A stretch of DNA of 64,000 bases from the NCBI GenBank assembly GCA_013339765.2, contig CM023448.1:109753118-109817117 (forward strand), given 5' to 3'. The notes under the pieces are model-generated. The model made no database searches and had not been told where the DNA came from. It saw only the letters and a list, made by a program, of their open reading frames with translations. The position numbers and the translations under genes were made by a program. Below are positions 21,662-32,420 of this stretch, piece by piece. Every line of letters begins with the position of its first letter. Position 1 is the stretch's first letter. The stretch is from Haemaphysalis longicornis (lineage: Eukaryota; Arthropoda; Arachnida; Ixodida; Ixodidae).

Positions 21662-21774
21662 TTGAATTCACAGCGCAAACAAGAAACGAGGACGAAAGGG
21701 AGGGCACGACACACAGCGTCTGTGTGTCGTGCCCTCCCTTTCGTCTTCGTTTCTTGTTTGCGCTGTGAATTCAA
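21662..21774. repeat. Near-perfect 54-bp-arm palindrome
   Basis: Left arm 21662-21715 (TTGAATTCACAGCGCAAAC onward) and right arm 21721-21774 are complementary at 53 of 54 positions, separated by the 5-nt loop GCGTC. The single mismatch is a G-T type. Flanking it, a short host motif (TTGATGCGGTA) occurs on both sides (near 21617 and 21777). The shared ACAGCGC start and the AAGAAA block suggest kinship with the hairpins at 11826 and 14811. Confidence 0.9.
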
Positions 21775-22147
21775 AGTTGATGCGGTAACGGCGCTGCCAG
21801 AAGCTTTCCGTTGTTTTTGCACCAATTCCCACTTGTGTTCGATCCAACGCTTCGATTCTTGCTCTTCCTCCAAACGAACATCATGCATCCGTCCCATAAC
21901 GATTTAAAACCTGGAAGCCCTTGAGCTCTATTCACGCGTACAAACATGTCGCTGTCCGTTTTCCTTCCCTGTCATATGCATCTTACTGTGTGCGTAAGAT
22001 GTCTGTGTAATACATCAACCCACACCCGAACCACTCGATTGAGGAGGACAGCCGACTAACCGCATTGAGCCATGTAATTTCGACATCTAAATACCACAAC
22101 AATCAGCATTTTTCGGTTAGTGCAATGAAGCCTAACTGTGTGTGCAC

Positions 22148-22169
22148 GCCCCCCCCCCCCCCCCCCCCC
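22148..22169. repeat. Poly-C run
   Basis: About 22 consecutive C, broken once by T toward its 3' side. It is one of roughly ten long C or G homopolymers in the window. Confidence 0.9.
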
Positions 22170-22184
22170 TCCCCACCCTGTTTC

Positions 22185-22360
22185 TACCCGCAAACCGTGC
22201 AGGCATAAACTGGCAACCGGTGATGGCGGATACTTAGGCGTGAAAGACACCGGCGAAAATGCCGCTCGGAAGGCCTTCCAAGCTGAAAAAGAAATATATG
22301 GAAGCTTCTCTTCTACCGGGAGGGATTCAGCAGCTACGTGGCGAAATGAATTTGAGTGGA
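22185..22360 (+). repeat. Diverged direct repeat, copy 2 of 2
   Basis: Counterpart of 21440-21620, see that entry. The minus-strand frame here reads HVAAESLPVEEKLPYISFSA. Confidence 0.45.
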
Positions 22361-22661
22361 ACCGGCGACGGCCGGTTTCGGTCGTTTTAGGGGGCAGCCC
22401 TTTGGCAGCCGTTACCTGGGCTTCGCGCAAGCGGCGTCTGATTATGTACGCGTAAACGAGTGAGCGAACGCAAAAGCGACGAAACAAAGAAACTGGAGAA
22501 GAACGTCTTGCGAAGGGTGAAGTGGACTACGACACGTTCGACTAAGGCGTCATCTCTCTCACTGCGTTTCCCCCACACATGTTTCATGTGTCGCCACGAA
22601 GGAGCGTCCTCCTACTGACACTTTCGCCAGACGCTGTTCCATTCTCCGCTAATCCAACCCC

Positions 22662-22790
22662 CGTAACGTTTGTGCGGGAGGTTCAAATACGATATGCAGC
22701 AACATGCTTGCTGCTCCCTTGAGAGGGGCTAATCTGAAATACGTGACATTTGCGCGGGAGGTTCAAACACGATTTGCAACATGCTGGCCG
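22662..22790. repeat. Diverged tandem duplication (~79 bp)
   Basis: The motif GCGGGAGGTTCAAA with flanking ACGT..A.TTTG and AACATGCT occurs at 22662 and again about 79 bp later. Shortly downstream (22869-22905) ACCTGAGACGC units also repeat. Confidence 0.6.
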
Positions 22791-23365
22791 GCGGTGGTGG
22801 TGCACTGCGAGGTAGCAGCAGAGTAGCGCACGCCGTCGTACGTTCGCTGATCACGCGAAAACTTCCTGAGACGCACCTGAGACGCACCTGAAAACTTCCT
22901 GAGACGACGCTGAAATGCGCCGTGACCGAGAAGACTGCAGCTGCGCTGCGCACAAATTTCATATTAGGGAGTGTAGTATTCGTCAGTGCATTTTTACGGC
23001 CATCCGTGCTTCTGTTTATTTTTCGCAATCATCTGATAACCGCATACCGCCGTTAGTAGCCGACTGCGCAACTTGCACAAAGGGGTATCGTTGGAGGCGA
23101 GGGGAAAATAGGTGCGAAAGAGGTGCCAACGGTGGTGAGGAGGATCCCTGGAGCGGCGCCGAGTAAATCGATGACACCGGAATGAAAACTGGGGGAGGGG
23201 GGGGGGGAGGGGGTTAGACATGCATATATTGCTTTGGAGTAAAATACGTTTCTCGTCAGCGCCCCGAAAGTGCTGTCTCCACCGGAGGCGTTGCATGAGT
23301 AGGTGACTGACAACGAGCGGCAGTCCGACACGACGTAAGGCAGCGTCCGAGTTGCAGGACAAATA

Positions 23366-23371
23366 AAGATG

Positions 23372-23413
<42 letters not shown>
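23366..23413 (+). repeat. AATAAA-associated (CT)n array
   Basis: ACAAATAAAGATGTTTT is immediately followed by about 20 CT units. A poly(A) signal followed by a CT array also marks the LINE 3' end at 55381-55493, so this is probably another LINE tail, although no coding relic was recognised upstream. Antisense frames read as Arg-Glu repeats. Confidence 0.55.
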
Positions 23414-24845
23414 AACTGAACGTTGCACGCGCGCTGACGCCCCCCCCCCCCCCTTTCCTGAGTGTACATGTTCTGCAACCGAAGTTGCGAATCGGGTGTG
23501 TTATCAATTCACTGCCGGCACACCGAGCCCGAACACAGAAATGACGGTGCTGTATACGGCGAAATTGCGTGCAAATGACGATTTGCGGCGCCGCTCATAC
23601 AGCAGAGCAATGTATTTTGGATGCTGACGAAGTTTGCGAACTGCTTTTAACAGCCACACTTTTCGTGCGAACGCCGGTTCCTACCAAGGAGGTTAAAAAA
23701 AATTGCTTGGTTCCTACGAAGTAGACCAGCAGTACCGGCGGATGATAGGAACGCAGCTTGATGAATATCACTAATTCAGGCTAGAAGAACTTCTCCGAAG
23801 GCAAACGGTTCCTTTATTTTGTAGGAGCACAAACCCTTTACTTAAAAAAAAACAACTACAAGCGCCGAAAGTTTTACAAATAGCTTTTAAAGAACTCGGT
23901 GTCCCGTTGTACTTGGCGGCAAATGGCATACGTACTCCGCAAATCTGCTCGACTCCACGTCTGCATTTAATCTAATTACGCCGTTTTATTTCGTTCAACA
24001 CCGGTTATTGAGAACTCAGTGCTCAGAGTAATTTATGACTAGCGAACTCCACAGTAAATATTTTCTGGTAAAAAAACTCAATATGCCCAGCCGCAGCCAC
24101 GTTTTGATCCTACGCAATCCTGTTCCGCTACTACCCATCGTTCCCATCGAAGCGTAAGCGCCATATCGGCGTTCGCGTTGACACTATAGCGCCACATTCC
24201 TCTCTATTTATTATTTTATGAAACTTTATGAAAGAATTATCTCGCAGTGACTTCTGTCATAAAAGGGCACTGAAGCAGATTCAAATCTGGAGTCATTTTA
24301 CCTTGTTTCGACAACTCTGGACGCGTTTACGTGAATTTATGAGCAGAAAAATGAACTTGAAAGTGTTGTTCATCTTTCTGCATCCTCCTTTCGGATTTCA
24401 TATGGCGGCATTCAATTCTCCTGTGGGTGCAAGCAAGGCACATCCAGTGCGCACCAGCGTCATGTAGTGCTACGCTTGGAATTCACTCAATTCTTTTTTA
24501 ATAACTACATTGGCCATTCACTACCGGTTTTACCAGCCTACCCTGAAACTAGGCCGACCTGGGTCTACCATCAAGTGGCCGACAACCGTTCTTGTTTATT
24601 TCATTTTTAAAATCTGTCACAAATGTCTCCACCCGCGCAAGTATGCAGCACAAAATTGGCGATACATTGGATATAGCTCAAGCTTTTTTTTTTTCAAAAC
24701 TGCAATCGTTCTTTTCACATGTATGTTTGTCCGAAACCTTTCGTGGTGTCTACGTGGACTCACTAACTGTTTGCCGTAAATGGGGAATTTTCGCAATCTA
24801 TTCTTATTTGTTGTATCCCACTTTCTACTCTTATGTATTATAAAG
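23414..24845. other. No gene seen
   Basis: Begins with a poly-C run (23440-23454) and then mixed, later AT-rich sequence. Short overlapping ORFs at 24510-24856 on both strands are not credible genes. Confidence 0.4.
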
Positions 24846-24849
24846 TGAT

Positions 24850-26460
24850 ACAACAAAAATCATCATCGTCATCAGCCTACTCAGGTCCACTGCAGGACGA
24901 GGGCCTCTCCCATTGTCTTCCAACTGCTCCTGTCCTGCGCTGCTCGAGTCCACAGTTTATCCCTGAATTTCTTTATTTCATTTTCATTTTGATTTCATTT
25001 TCGTTTATTTGTCAAATCATACAATACAAAGGATCATCCCTCCATCGGATTAATGGCCTTTTCCTTATCCTAGACCCATCTCTTGGTATCCACTCTGTTT
25101 CCTAATTGTCCACCGGTTGTCGGTTCGTCTCAGTGTATACACGGCCAGCCCAAGTCCATTTATTTTTTTTAATTTCAACTATTATATCTTGTACTCTAGT
25201 TTGTTCCCTGATCCAAGGTAGCTCGTTTCCGATTCCTGAGTGTGTCTCCTAACATTATTAGTTCCATAGCCCATTGAGAAGACCTAAGCTTGCTTTCTAG
25301 CTGTTCAGTAAGGTGCCAAGTTTCAGCTCCCTATGTCATAACCGGCAGTATGCACTGGTTCTAGATTTTTGTTTAGAGTGACAGAGGTAGCTTACTTTAC
25401 ATTATTTGGGAGTGCTTGCCGAGTGCTCCCCAGCCCACATGTATTCTGCGGCGGATTTTTTTCTCGTGGTTGGGGTCAGCACTAACCATCTCTCCAAGGT
25501 AATTATATTCTTTTAATTCTTCTAGCGTCTCGTTTCCTGAAGCGACGAGGGCGTTTTGGGCATGCTTATTCCTCATTACTTTAGATTTATTCATATTTAT
25601 TTTAGCCCCAGGGTGGTGCTTTCTGACGGTAGTTCCTCAAGCATTGTTTGCAGGTGTTTTGCAGTCTCACTCAGCAAGACAATGTCGTCCGCAAACCTCA
25701 AATGGCTCAAGTGTTCCCCGTTTATTCTTAGTCATAGGTTTTCCCACTGAAGCTTTTTGAAAATACCTGCTCCAGACATGCTGTGAATAGTTTTGGTGAG
25801 ATGGTTGCTCCCGGTTTTACTCCCCTTCGGATCTGAAATTTATCGCTTTCCTTGTGAAGTATTATCCTGCCCGTGCATTCCTTATATATGCCTTCTACAA
25901 GTATTATGTAGATCTCCTCTATTCCCTGGTTTTTTAGTGCTTCTAGCACGGCTGCGGTGAGTACAGAATCAAACGCTTTTTCAAAGTCTATAAATGCTAT
26001 TTAAAGGGGTTTAGTGTATTCTGCGGATTTTTCAATCACTTGACTGACGACATAGATGTTATCCATGGGTGAGTTTCCTTTCCTAAACCCAGCCTACTCT
26101 TAGGTTGTTGGAAATTCAGGCTGTCACTTATGCGGCTAACTATAATTTTGGTATACAGCTTGTAAACAACTGAGAGTAGGCTGATGGGTCTGTAATTCTT
26201 GAGGTCCTTGGGATCTTTTTTCTTATGAATGATAATAATGTTGGCGTTTTTCCAGGTTATGGGCACTTTCTCAGTCTTCAAGCATTCCGAAAATAGTACA
26301 GCAAGCATTTACAGTACAATATCTCCTCCCTCCTTCAAAAGATCCACGGTTATGTCGTCGTCACCAGCAGCTTTTCCTCTTTTCATGCCTTTGAGAGCCT
26401 TTCCTACCTTCACTTTAGTTACTATGGGACATCGCAAGTTGAGCTTTCCCTGGTCTAACG
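24850..26460 (-). pseudogene. RTE-type LINE reverse transcriptase relic
   Basis: Minus-strand RTE element lacking its endonuclease. Homology starts near 26460 with GKAAGDDDITVDLL, then LFSECLKTEKVPITWKNANI and NYRPISLLSVVYKLYTKII, the RT finger motifs. In the next frame it continues with RRGVKPGATISPKLFTACLE near 25830. The palm reads LRFADDIVLL near 25690, so the FADD catalytic box survives. Then come LEELKEYNYLGEMVSADPNH and IHVGWGALGKH near 25430. The 3' end at about 24870 retains the classic RTE terminus ...GPLVLQW-like coding, a stop, and a GATGACGATGATGAT tail. Several shifts and an internal stop make it inactive. RTE enzymes copy their RNA at a nicked genomic target. Confidence 0.85.
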
Positions 26461-26851
26461 TCGCTGGTGTACGGCCTGGTGTATAATCGTTCCGCTACCT
26501 TTACAAGCGAAGTACGGTAAACAAGGCGTTTCGCATTTCGCTGCAGACTACAGCACACTAAAATCCGCTTGAACACCTCCTCTGATAAGTCATCGTCGAT
26601 GTCACGAAACACACGATTTAGCGGGAAAATGAAACTTTTTGCTTAAATTGTTTCATTTCTCAATGAATAAAGCATCGTCTGCAGTCGTGCAAGCGCACAG
26701 GGCACTGCAAAACACCAACTCTTTCGAATGAAAGAAATTTGCATTTTGTCGGCATGGCCGTTTAACTTTGCTTCGAAAACTCGTCTCCACGCTCGCAAAG
26801 GAACATGGGAAATAGAATGAAGACTGCTGGGAGTTAATCAGGTTGATCCCA
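26461..26851. other. No gene seen
   Basis: Separates the RTE relic from the Harbinger copy. No motif, TIR or tandem repeat was noted. Confidence 0.4.
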
Positions 26852-27569
26852 CCAGGGACAGTATTCTTGTGTTTTGTCCCTTTTGTGTCCGTTTCAAAAG
26901 TGTCCGTTTTGAGCGAGCACTGGTTGGCTGAAAGCAAACAACCGGTTGCGACGTAACGCAAGCGTGGCGGACATACTGCGTTTGACCGCGGCTTCCTTAA
27001 ACAGGCGATTTCAATTTCAAACAGACGATTTTGGAAATTCAATCATGAATCTGCCGGTCATCGCCTTGTTGTTGGCTCGCCGGAGGAACAGGCGGTTGAG
27101 AAGTAATGTAGACGATTTCGATATGCCCGCAGAAGCATTCCGCCAGCATTTCCGCCTCTCGAAGAAGACCGTGCTTTGGCTGCGCGACGAGCTGCGGGCC
27201 GAACTTGGTCGGCGGCCGCACGGGCTCAGTGTCGAGGAGCAAGTGATATGTGCCCTTGGTTTCTTCGCTAGGTGGCCTTCACTCAGCGGTCGGTAGCGAA
27301 GAAACGACATCCCTCGATGATCCGGTGCATCTACGCCACCGCCACCCCATAGTGAAATAAATGTTCGTCTGCGAGCTAGGTAGCGGTCAGCAGGTGCAGT
27401 GGAATAAACGATCATCTGCGAGCTTGATAGCTGTCGAGCAGACGACAAAAATTACTCAAGCACTCGGCATGACATTTATAAACTTTTATTGGTACTTTAC
27501 GCATACACATACCAGCTTAACGTTCGTAGACTTCACGCGCAACAGGTACGTCGTTAAGAAACGAAAATC
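26852..27569 (+). mobile_element. Internally deleted Harbinger-type element, copy 2
   Basis: 718-bp segment homologous along its whole length to 3332-4012 on the opposite strand. It combines a 5' leader, the first ~95 codons of a HARBI1-like gene and a shared tail that ends near GAAACGAAAATC. Within the tail, a 47-bp unit starting AGTG(A/G)AATAAA is tandemly duplicated (27351 and 27398), whereas copy 1 has one unit. A poly-C run begins exactly where homology ends. Confidence 0.7.
27045..27296 (+). pseudogene. HARBI1-like transposase N-terminal fragment
   Basis: The ATG at 27045 opens MNLPVIALLLARRRN, followed by FDMPAEAFRQHFRLSKKTVL, WLRDELRAELGRRP and GLSVEEQVICALGFFA. These are hallmarks of the DNA-binding N-terminal half of PIF/Harbinger nucleases. 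I prefer this ATG to the upstream one at 26946, because copy 1 conserves the same start and the region before it is leader-like. A frameshift at about 27270 ends the frame; the other frame continues VGSEETTSL, again matching the family. The catalytic DDE domain (residues ~150-320 in full-length proteins) is missing. Only about 83 of the expected 350-400 residues remain. Confidence 0.75.
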
Positions 27570-27601
27570 CCCCCCCCCCCCCCCCCCCACACACACACAC
27601 A
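27569..27601. repeat. Poly-C plus (AC)n
   Basis: About 20 consecutive C followed by six AC units, abutting the Harbinger-type segment. Confidence 0.9.
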
Positions 27602-29134
27602 AACTTACACATTTTTTTCACTTGTACAGCAGCACGAAAATGTCAACGACGTAGCCCAACATTCCAGGTTCTTGGAAAAGCCCGCGTCAGCATGCCGCAA
27701 GTGCGTCGATGCCAGAATACGTAACGGGAGGGTAATCTTGACGCATGGGCATTGTCACCGACCTCAAAACGGAGTCCAAGCGCAAAAAAAAACTGAATAG
27801 CCGTCGCATTGTTTACACTTCACTGTCACGGGAAACAGCTGGCTGCAGCTGCCATGTTTGGACGTTCGTCCCCTTGCGGTGAAAACTTTCAACGTCGTAA
27901 CAAAAAATCTCATCGCGTTTGGATTTTCAAAATACGTTCAAATAAACACATAAAAGACTGTCTGACATGTTTTTAGTTATTTAAAGTGCGTTCGCAAGAA
28001 CAGTTACGGTATTATCGTAGGCCCACTGCTTAACCGGAAGTACACCCCGATGAAACGAACGCAAAAGGGACGTTTTTAAGCGGACAGTTACAGGAAATAG
28101 CACCCCAGTATTGCACACTACTTTGCGTCTCGCAAAAACGCGAGGGTTTATCGCTACTTGCAACAAGGTGCTGGACCAAACTATGGTGGCCTTGTGTATG
28201 CCGTTATTAAAACCCAAGCACTGTCACGCAATGTTCCGCTGCTTCCTTGCACTGCAGTGAATCCTACCAAATAAACAAAAAAAGACACCCCGCAGAGGTT
28301 TCTAGACTTGGCTAGCGGGATTTTCTTGCTATTCTCTGGACCCAAACATTGTTCATTGCCGACGGCACGGCAAACAATGCTTTTTGTCTCGCCCCGACTA
28401 TGTTGCGCATTTATAAGCACGGCCGCCCGCCATCGTGAGACTTGTCGATGCCGCAGACACCAATCAACACAACACAACAAGCGCATCCCATACGCGAGAG
28501 TCAAAGAACCTTACAGCATCGAGCAACCTGAGTGGTTCTCGTTCACTTCAGTGCGAGCGTGAGAGCTATCCAGCGTAGGGCGACCTCCTATGCGAACCTT
28601 TACACAGGCTTTTAAAGCGAAGGGTTAATTCAAAAACTGACGTCCATTTCGTGGTAGCCTTCCTACCATTAACTGGCCGCTTGATCTAGCTGGGAGGGAG
28701 CATGGCTTCAGGGAACAGGAAGCACCTGTCCGGAAGCGGATGCGTGAGCATAGACCAATGAGAACGGGCGTCGGTACCATTAATCCCTGTGGCTACTAGG
28801 AAAAGTGTCATCCAGGAATTTAGGCCGAGCAGTCTGGCGTGTTGGTGAGGTCACGGGGTCAGAGGGAAATATTTTAAAACGATGCCGACTCAGTAAAGGG
28901 CATCAGAATGATAAACACAAAGGACAAGTAAACATGTATAGAAAATCATAGCTAAGCCTTTACACTTCTCGTACTATCTCCTCGGATTCTGAGAATGTGT
29001 TAAATTTTGGCAAGTGCTACTTAGACGGTAACAAAAGTAACATTAGATGGTAACATCGCGCGACATACTTCACCGGTATAGTACACACTTGGGCTGGGTT
29101 GGCATGTTTGCGAATGGTGTTGCATGTGTTACTA
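27602..29134. other. No gene seen
   Basis: Both strands have ORFs of 60-107 codons (for example 28181-28504 minus) without recognised motifs. A small host exon cannot be excluded. Confidence 0.4.
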
Positions 29135-29137
29135 CTC

Positions 29138-29345
29138 TTAGGTGAGTGAGTGTATTACTTTATTGTGCCCGAGACGGGGGGAGGGAGGAAGTATGTGGGA
29201 GTCCCCTTCATTCTCCCCCCCCCCCCATACGGCGGCCAGTAGTCCTTGGGCCCTGGCGGCGACTTGGGCCATCTGGAGCCCGGAGTTGAACGTCCGGGTC
29301 TGAACTGAGCAGCACGGTCTCTGTGATGTGGTAGAAAACATCGGG
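29138..29345 (-). pseudogene. LINE 3' end (RNase H class)
   Basis: The minus-strand frame reads LQMAQVAARAQGLLAAVWG near 29270, matching the extreme C-terminus of the RNase H-bearing LINEs elsewhere in the window (compare LPTQLQRVDITQAARSAYG near 6590). A stop and a short 3' UTR follow, with CCGTCTCGGGCACAATAAAG, giving AATAAA at 29159-29164. Only the last ~200 bp of the element remain. A poly-C (29214-29226 on plus) interrupts it. Confidence 0.65.
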
Positions 29346-29710
29346 GGTGTGTGTGCCAGACGAGCTTCGACTGTGTGACGTGGTGTTCCCTGTGCCGATC
29401 TACCAACAACCGCCGACAACCGGTATTGGCCGACGCATCCGCATCGAGTGCGCCGTACAACGTGAGATGTTTTATCTATCACGGCCAGGCTTCTAAACTG
29501 AACTGGGAACTGTTTTTTTTTTTTTGCCCTCGCTGAACTTTGTGTCCTTAGGATAGAGTTTAGCATCGCATCCTGCTTGCAACTGTAACGTCCGTACCGT
29601 TAGTCCTATCGTCTGGATAAATGTTCCTCTTCGTCTACTTCGTGCCTTTAAAGCACCTGTCTCCTTCGTGCAACGCGAGTTCCGATGACTAGCCACTAAT
29701 ACCCCCACAA
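29346..29710 (+). repeat. LTR-like repeat, copy 1
   Basis: Starts TGTGTGTGCCAGACGAGC and ends ACTAATACCCCCACA, so TG...CA ends are possible. It is followed by ATTGGCGTTCGCGACAGG, which resembles a primer-binding-site region after a 5' LTR. The body is about 75% similar by eye to 30735-30960, and its last 130 bp resemble 35575-35690. I infer a solo or 5' LTR of an unidentified LTR element; no pol genes follow. Confidence 0.5.
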
Positions 29711-29979
29711 TTGGCGTTCGCGACAGGATGCCAATACGACGAAGTGTAATGGCCGAACGTGGACAATATCCCTCTCTGGGTATGAGCCAAGCAAGAATGT
29801 CCCCCCCCCCCCCCCCTCCCCACGTGAACCGGCAGAATAACCCTAAGCATTAAACTCACGCCTGAACAAAAAGATGGGGTTATGACTGGTCACGAACTTC
29901 AGTTCTTCTTTTTTTTGTATGAGCGTTCATATTGCCACAGGGCATACATATGGGGGTATGAGTTGATGACGAAAGGTGA
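29711..29979. other. Flank of LTR-like repeat
   Basis: Contains a poly-C run at 29800-29817 and no coding motif. Confidence 0.4.
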
Positions 29980-30260
29980 TTAGATGAACATGAAAATGTT
30001 CGCTTCGCGGATGAAGTCAAGGAGAGAACGATGATGGCGCCTATGTATCCATGCGGCGTATGCGCAGGCGTCGTCTACGCGGAGGCCCGTCGCCGCAAGG
30101 TGCCGCAGTCTCGTCGGCCTCAAGGCGAGGCAGGACCACAGCATGTGGTGGAGGTCAGCGATCGCGTCGCTGCGGTGGCAAACTGGGCGTGCTAGCAGCC
30201 TTGGCAAAGCAAGCCAAGAAATTTACTTCCTCTTTCACGAATACATCATGGCTACCATAA
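29980..30260 (-). pseudogene. LINE C-terminal zinc-motif fragment
   Basis: A 75-codon minus ORF reads RPVCHRSDAIADLHHMLWSC followed by LALRPTRLRHLAATGL. The C..C(...)H..W.C arrangement is the terminal zinc-finger-like motif of I-superfamily and related LINE ORF2 proteins. Sequence upstream of it on the minus strand (beyond 30260) is not recognisable, so this is a 5'-truncated or decayed end. It lies in the same orientation as the LINE end at 29138, but they are probably separate insertions. Confidence 0.6.
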
Positions 30261-30404
30261 GACTTGTGGGCTAGCTGATTCGTACAATCCTTTCTGGTAC
30301 TCCCCTAAGGAGCGTATGGGTTTTTCTTCTATTATCCATCATTAATTTCCAATTCTAAAGAAGTCTTTTTTGTTTCAATTATACAAACCTCAAACCATGG
30401 CCAA

Positions 30405-30560
30405 CCCTCCTCAGTGGGTACGTGCTATTACCAAATGGAGAAGAATAAGACCACTGTTAATCCTTTTTCATACCCCTGATGTTTGGCCGATTCCTTGTTT
30501 GGGTATGTGCCATTCACCAGAGATCATCATCATCGTCATCATCATCATAATCAAGTTTCG
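30405..30560. repeat. Dispersed repeat with (ATC)n tail
   Basis: Contains GGCCGATTCCTTGTTTGGGT and TATGTGCCAT, a diverged form of the 91-bp tandem repeat at 52849. Then come CACCAGAG and an ATC-rich array (30523-30552). An ATC/GAT-type tail is characteristic of RTE-mobilised sequences. Confidence 0.45.
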
Positions 30561-30689
30561 CTGCTCCTCGGAGGAGGAGCCATGCCTCGGAAGGCGGCCT
30601 GCAATGATGCGGTAGCCGTGGTCTCATGAGGCCGTCGTGAGGACGCCCGAAAACCCAACCAGGCTGCAGTGGCAACCTTGTCTACTAGC

Positions 30690-31020
30690 ACCTCGTAGAC
30701 CGTGCATCAAATCGCCGGCTCCAACTGCGCAGCGTTGTGTTCCCGTGCCGACTTAGTGACAACCGCGAACAACCAGGGCTGTCAAACGAATCCACAACGA
30801 GTGTGCCCTACCAAGTGAGACGTTTTATCTGCCACGGGCAGGTTTCTAGGCTGAACGGTGAACTGTTGTTATTTTTTTCGTCTTCGTTGAACTTGTGTGT
30901 CTTAGTTTACCGTATCTTTCGAATTCAATTTCTTCATCGTATTCCTGTTTCCGCGGTAATGTCCTTCTCATTTACTCGACTATACTCGGGGACAACTTTC
31001 TGTGGCAATGGAGAGAGCTA
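30690..31020 (+). repeat. LTR-like repeat, copy 2 (composite)
   Basis: 30735-30960 matches copy 1 in direct orientation. The following 30978-31020 (CTATACTCGGGGACAACTTT onward) matches the reverse complement of 35535-35585. It is therefore either a rearranged copy or two abutting fragments. A poly-G run (31022-31037) follows. Confidence 0.5.
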
Positions 31021-31280
31021 GGGGAGGGGGGGGGGGGCGAAGTGGCCGGCCGAACCACGACATTTCGCTGCGCAGTTGGAAGTAGTTCTACAAACATTAT
31101 TCAATGCGCATAACCTATGCAATTCAAAAACATATATTTCTTTTTTCTAGCCTTGCATTGACAATGCCAATGAATCGCCAGAATATAATCGCCAGTAAGC
31201 GTTACTTTTTTAAATTTTCGGTTTTGTTTGGTTGCGGAAATTACCACTGGTGGCACGACGGTTCTCTTCAGAAAAAAAAA

Positions 31281-31895
31281 ATGGCGTCTTCATCGACAGC
31301 AGCTACTTTTCCGTCCCATAGCCCGCCAGTTAATTCGCCTCAAAGGATTTTCAAAAAGCTTCACAACCAAAAGCTGTCAAACCAGACCAAGCAAGTTGTC
31401 TGCAACGTGTACGCCCAAGTGAGACTGACGCAACCAGGACTCTCCGTCGTTTCCGCATTTCGTTCGGTTAGCCAAGCTTACCGGCGTAAGCGAGCGTACG
31501 GTCGCGCGGCTCAAGAATGAGGTTTTGCGTGGCACCCCGAAGTCCCCAAAGCGCAAAAGGCTTCGTTTGTCGACTGGGAAACCGCCTGCAGTTACAGGAA
31601 AGACAAGATTACAGCGGTATGACAGCTTCACCCTTGCTGCTCTCCGACGGAAAGTGCATCAGTACTTCATTCGCAACGAGGCGCCAACTGCAGAAAAGAT
31701 CCTCAGTGGTGTGACCAGCGACCCCGGCATGGGGCTGCCGAAGCTGAGTGTCAGAACGATGCGTCGGCTTCTGAATGACATTGGATTTGCTTTTCGGAAG
31801 CGAAAACGTAACTCTGCGCTTCTGAAAAGGGATGACATCATCGTGTGGCGGCGGAAATATCTGCGGACCATTCGAGAAATGCAAAAGCAGAAACG
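31281..31895 (+). pseudogene. IS630/Tc1-like transposase, exon 1
   Basis: The ATG at 31281 follows an A-run and opens MASSSTAATFPSHSP. The first frame includes QTKQVVCNVYAQV and is left by a one-base shift near 31462. The continuing frame (open to 31895) shows a helix-turn-helix, RLAKLTGVSERTVARLKNEV, then KLSVRTMRRLLNDIGFAFRK and DDIIVWRRKYLRTIREMQKQ. This order is typical of the N-terminal half of eukaryotic IS630-related transposases, in which the HTH binds the terminal repeats. The exon ends AAACG followed by GTGCGT. Splicing to 32421 restores Arg and continues directly into YYLDETW. The frameshift suggests a broken copy unless it is a sequencing error. Confidence 0.7.
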
Positions 31896-32420
31896 GTGCG
31901 TGGTTACTGTTTCGATTTGGCGGACAGATAGATAAATGTCAATTCCGGTGATTCAAATAAAAATTTCCTATGTAACATTATTTGACAGTTGAAATGTAAC
32001 AAGAAAAATAACAATGGAAGTTCTCGTACAGCCAAATATATTATTGCTGAGAGTTACTTATCAACACAGCTCCGCATGCATACTGGCGTTCACTTTATTT
32101 TTTTCATGGTGTTTTTCTGTATCCCTGCCTCTTATTCGTATTTTGCATGCTACTCTGGTTCAGCAAGTGAAGGGACAAGTATGCATCGACATGCTATAAT
32201 AATGTATGGATAGCACTCACTGACTGGATTTCGTTAGCCATGTGGGTGGTGTACGTTCTGCGAACTTTTTTTATTTTGGTGTTTTGCGGTGCCACCAAAA
32301 ACTAAACATACCTGGCTGCGTAGTAGAATGAGGTTAGGTGCAAGCAATAAATGCCTTCTCTGTCTTTACTAAACCTTCTCCCCCCCAAAAAACTGACACT
32401 TATTCCTTCCATTTTCGCAG
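31896..32420 (+). other. Inferred GT-AG intron in transposase
   Basis: 525 bp beginning GTGCGTGG and ending in a pyrimidine-rich TTCCTTCCATTTTCGCAG. It splits an Arg codon (CG|G). Within it the reading frame ends soon (TGA and TAG stops) and the sequence is AT-rich. Removing it joins the two parts of the transposase exactly where family members are continuous. Confidence 0.7.

Noticed and set aside
22994..23507. Minus ORFs with Arg-Glu repeats resembling charged coiled coils
   Set aside because: Produced by the (CT)n array at 23376-23412.
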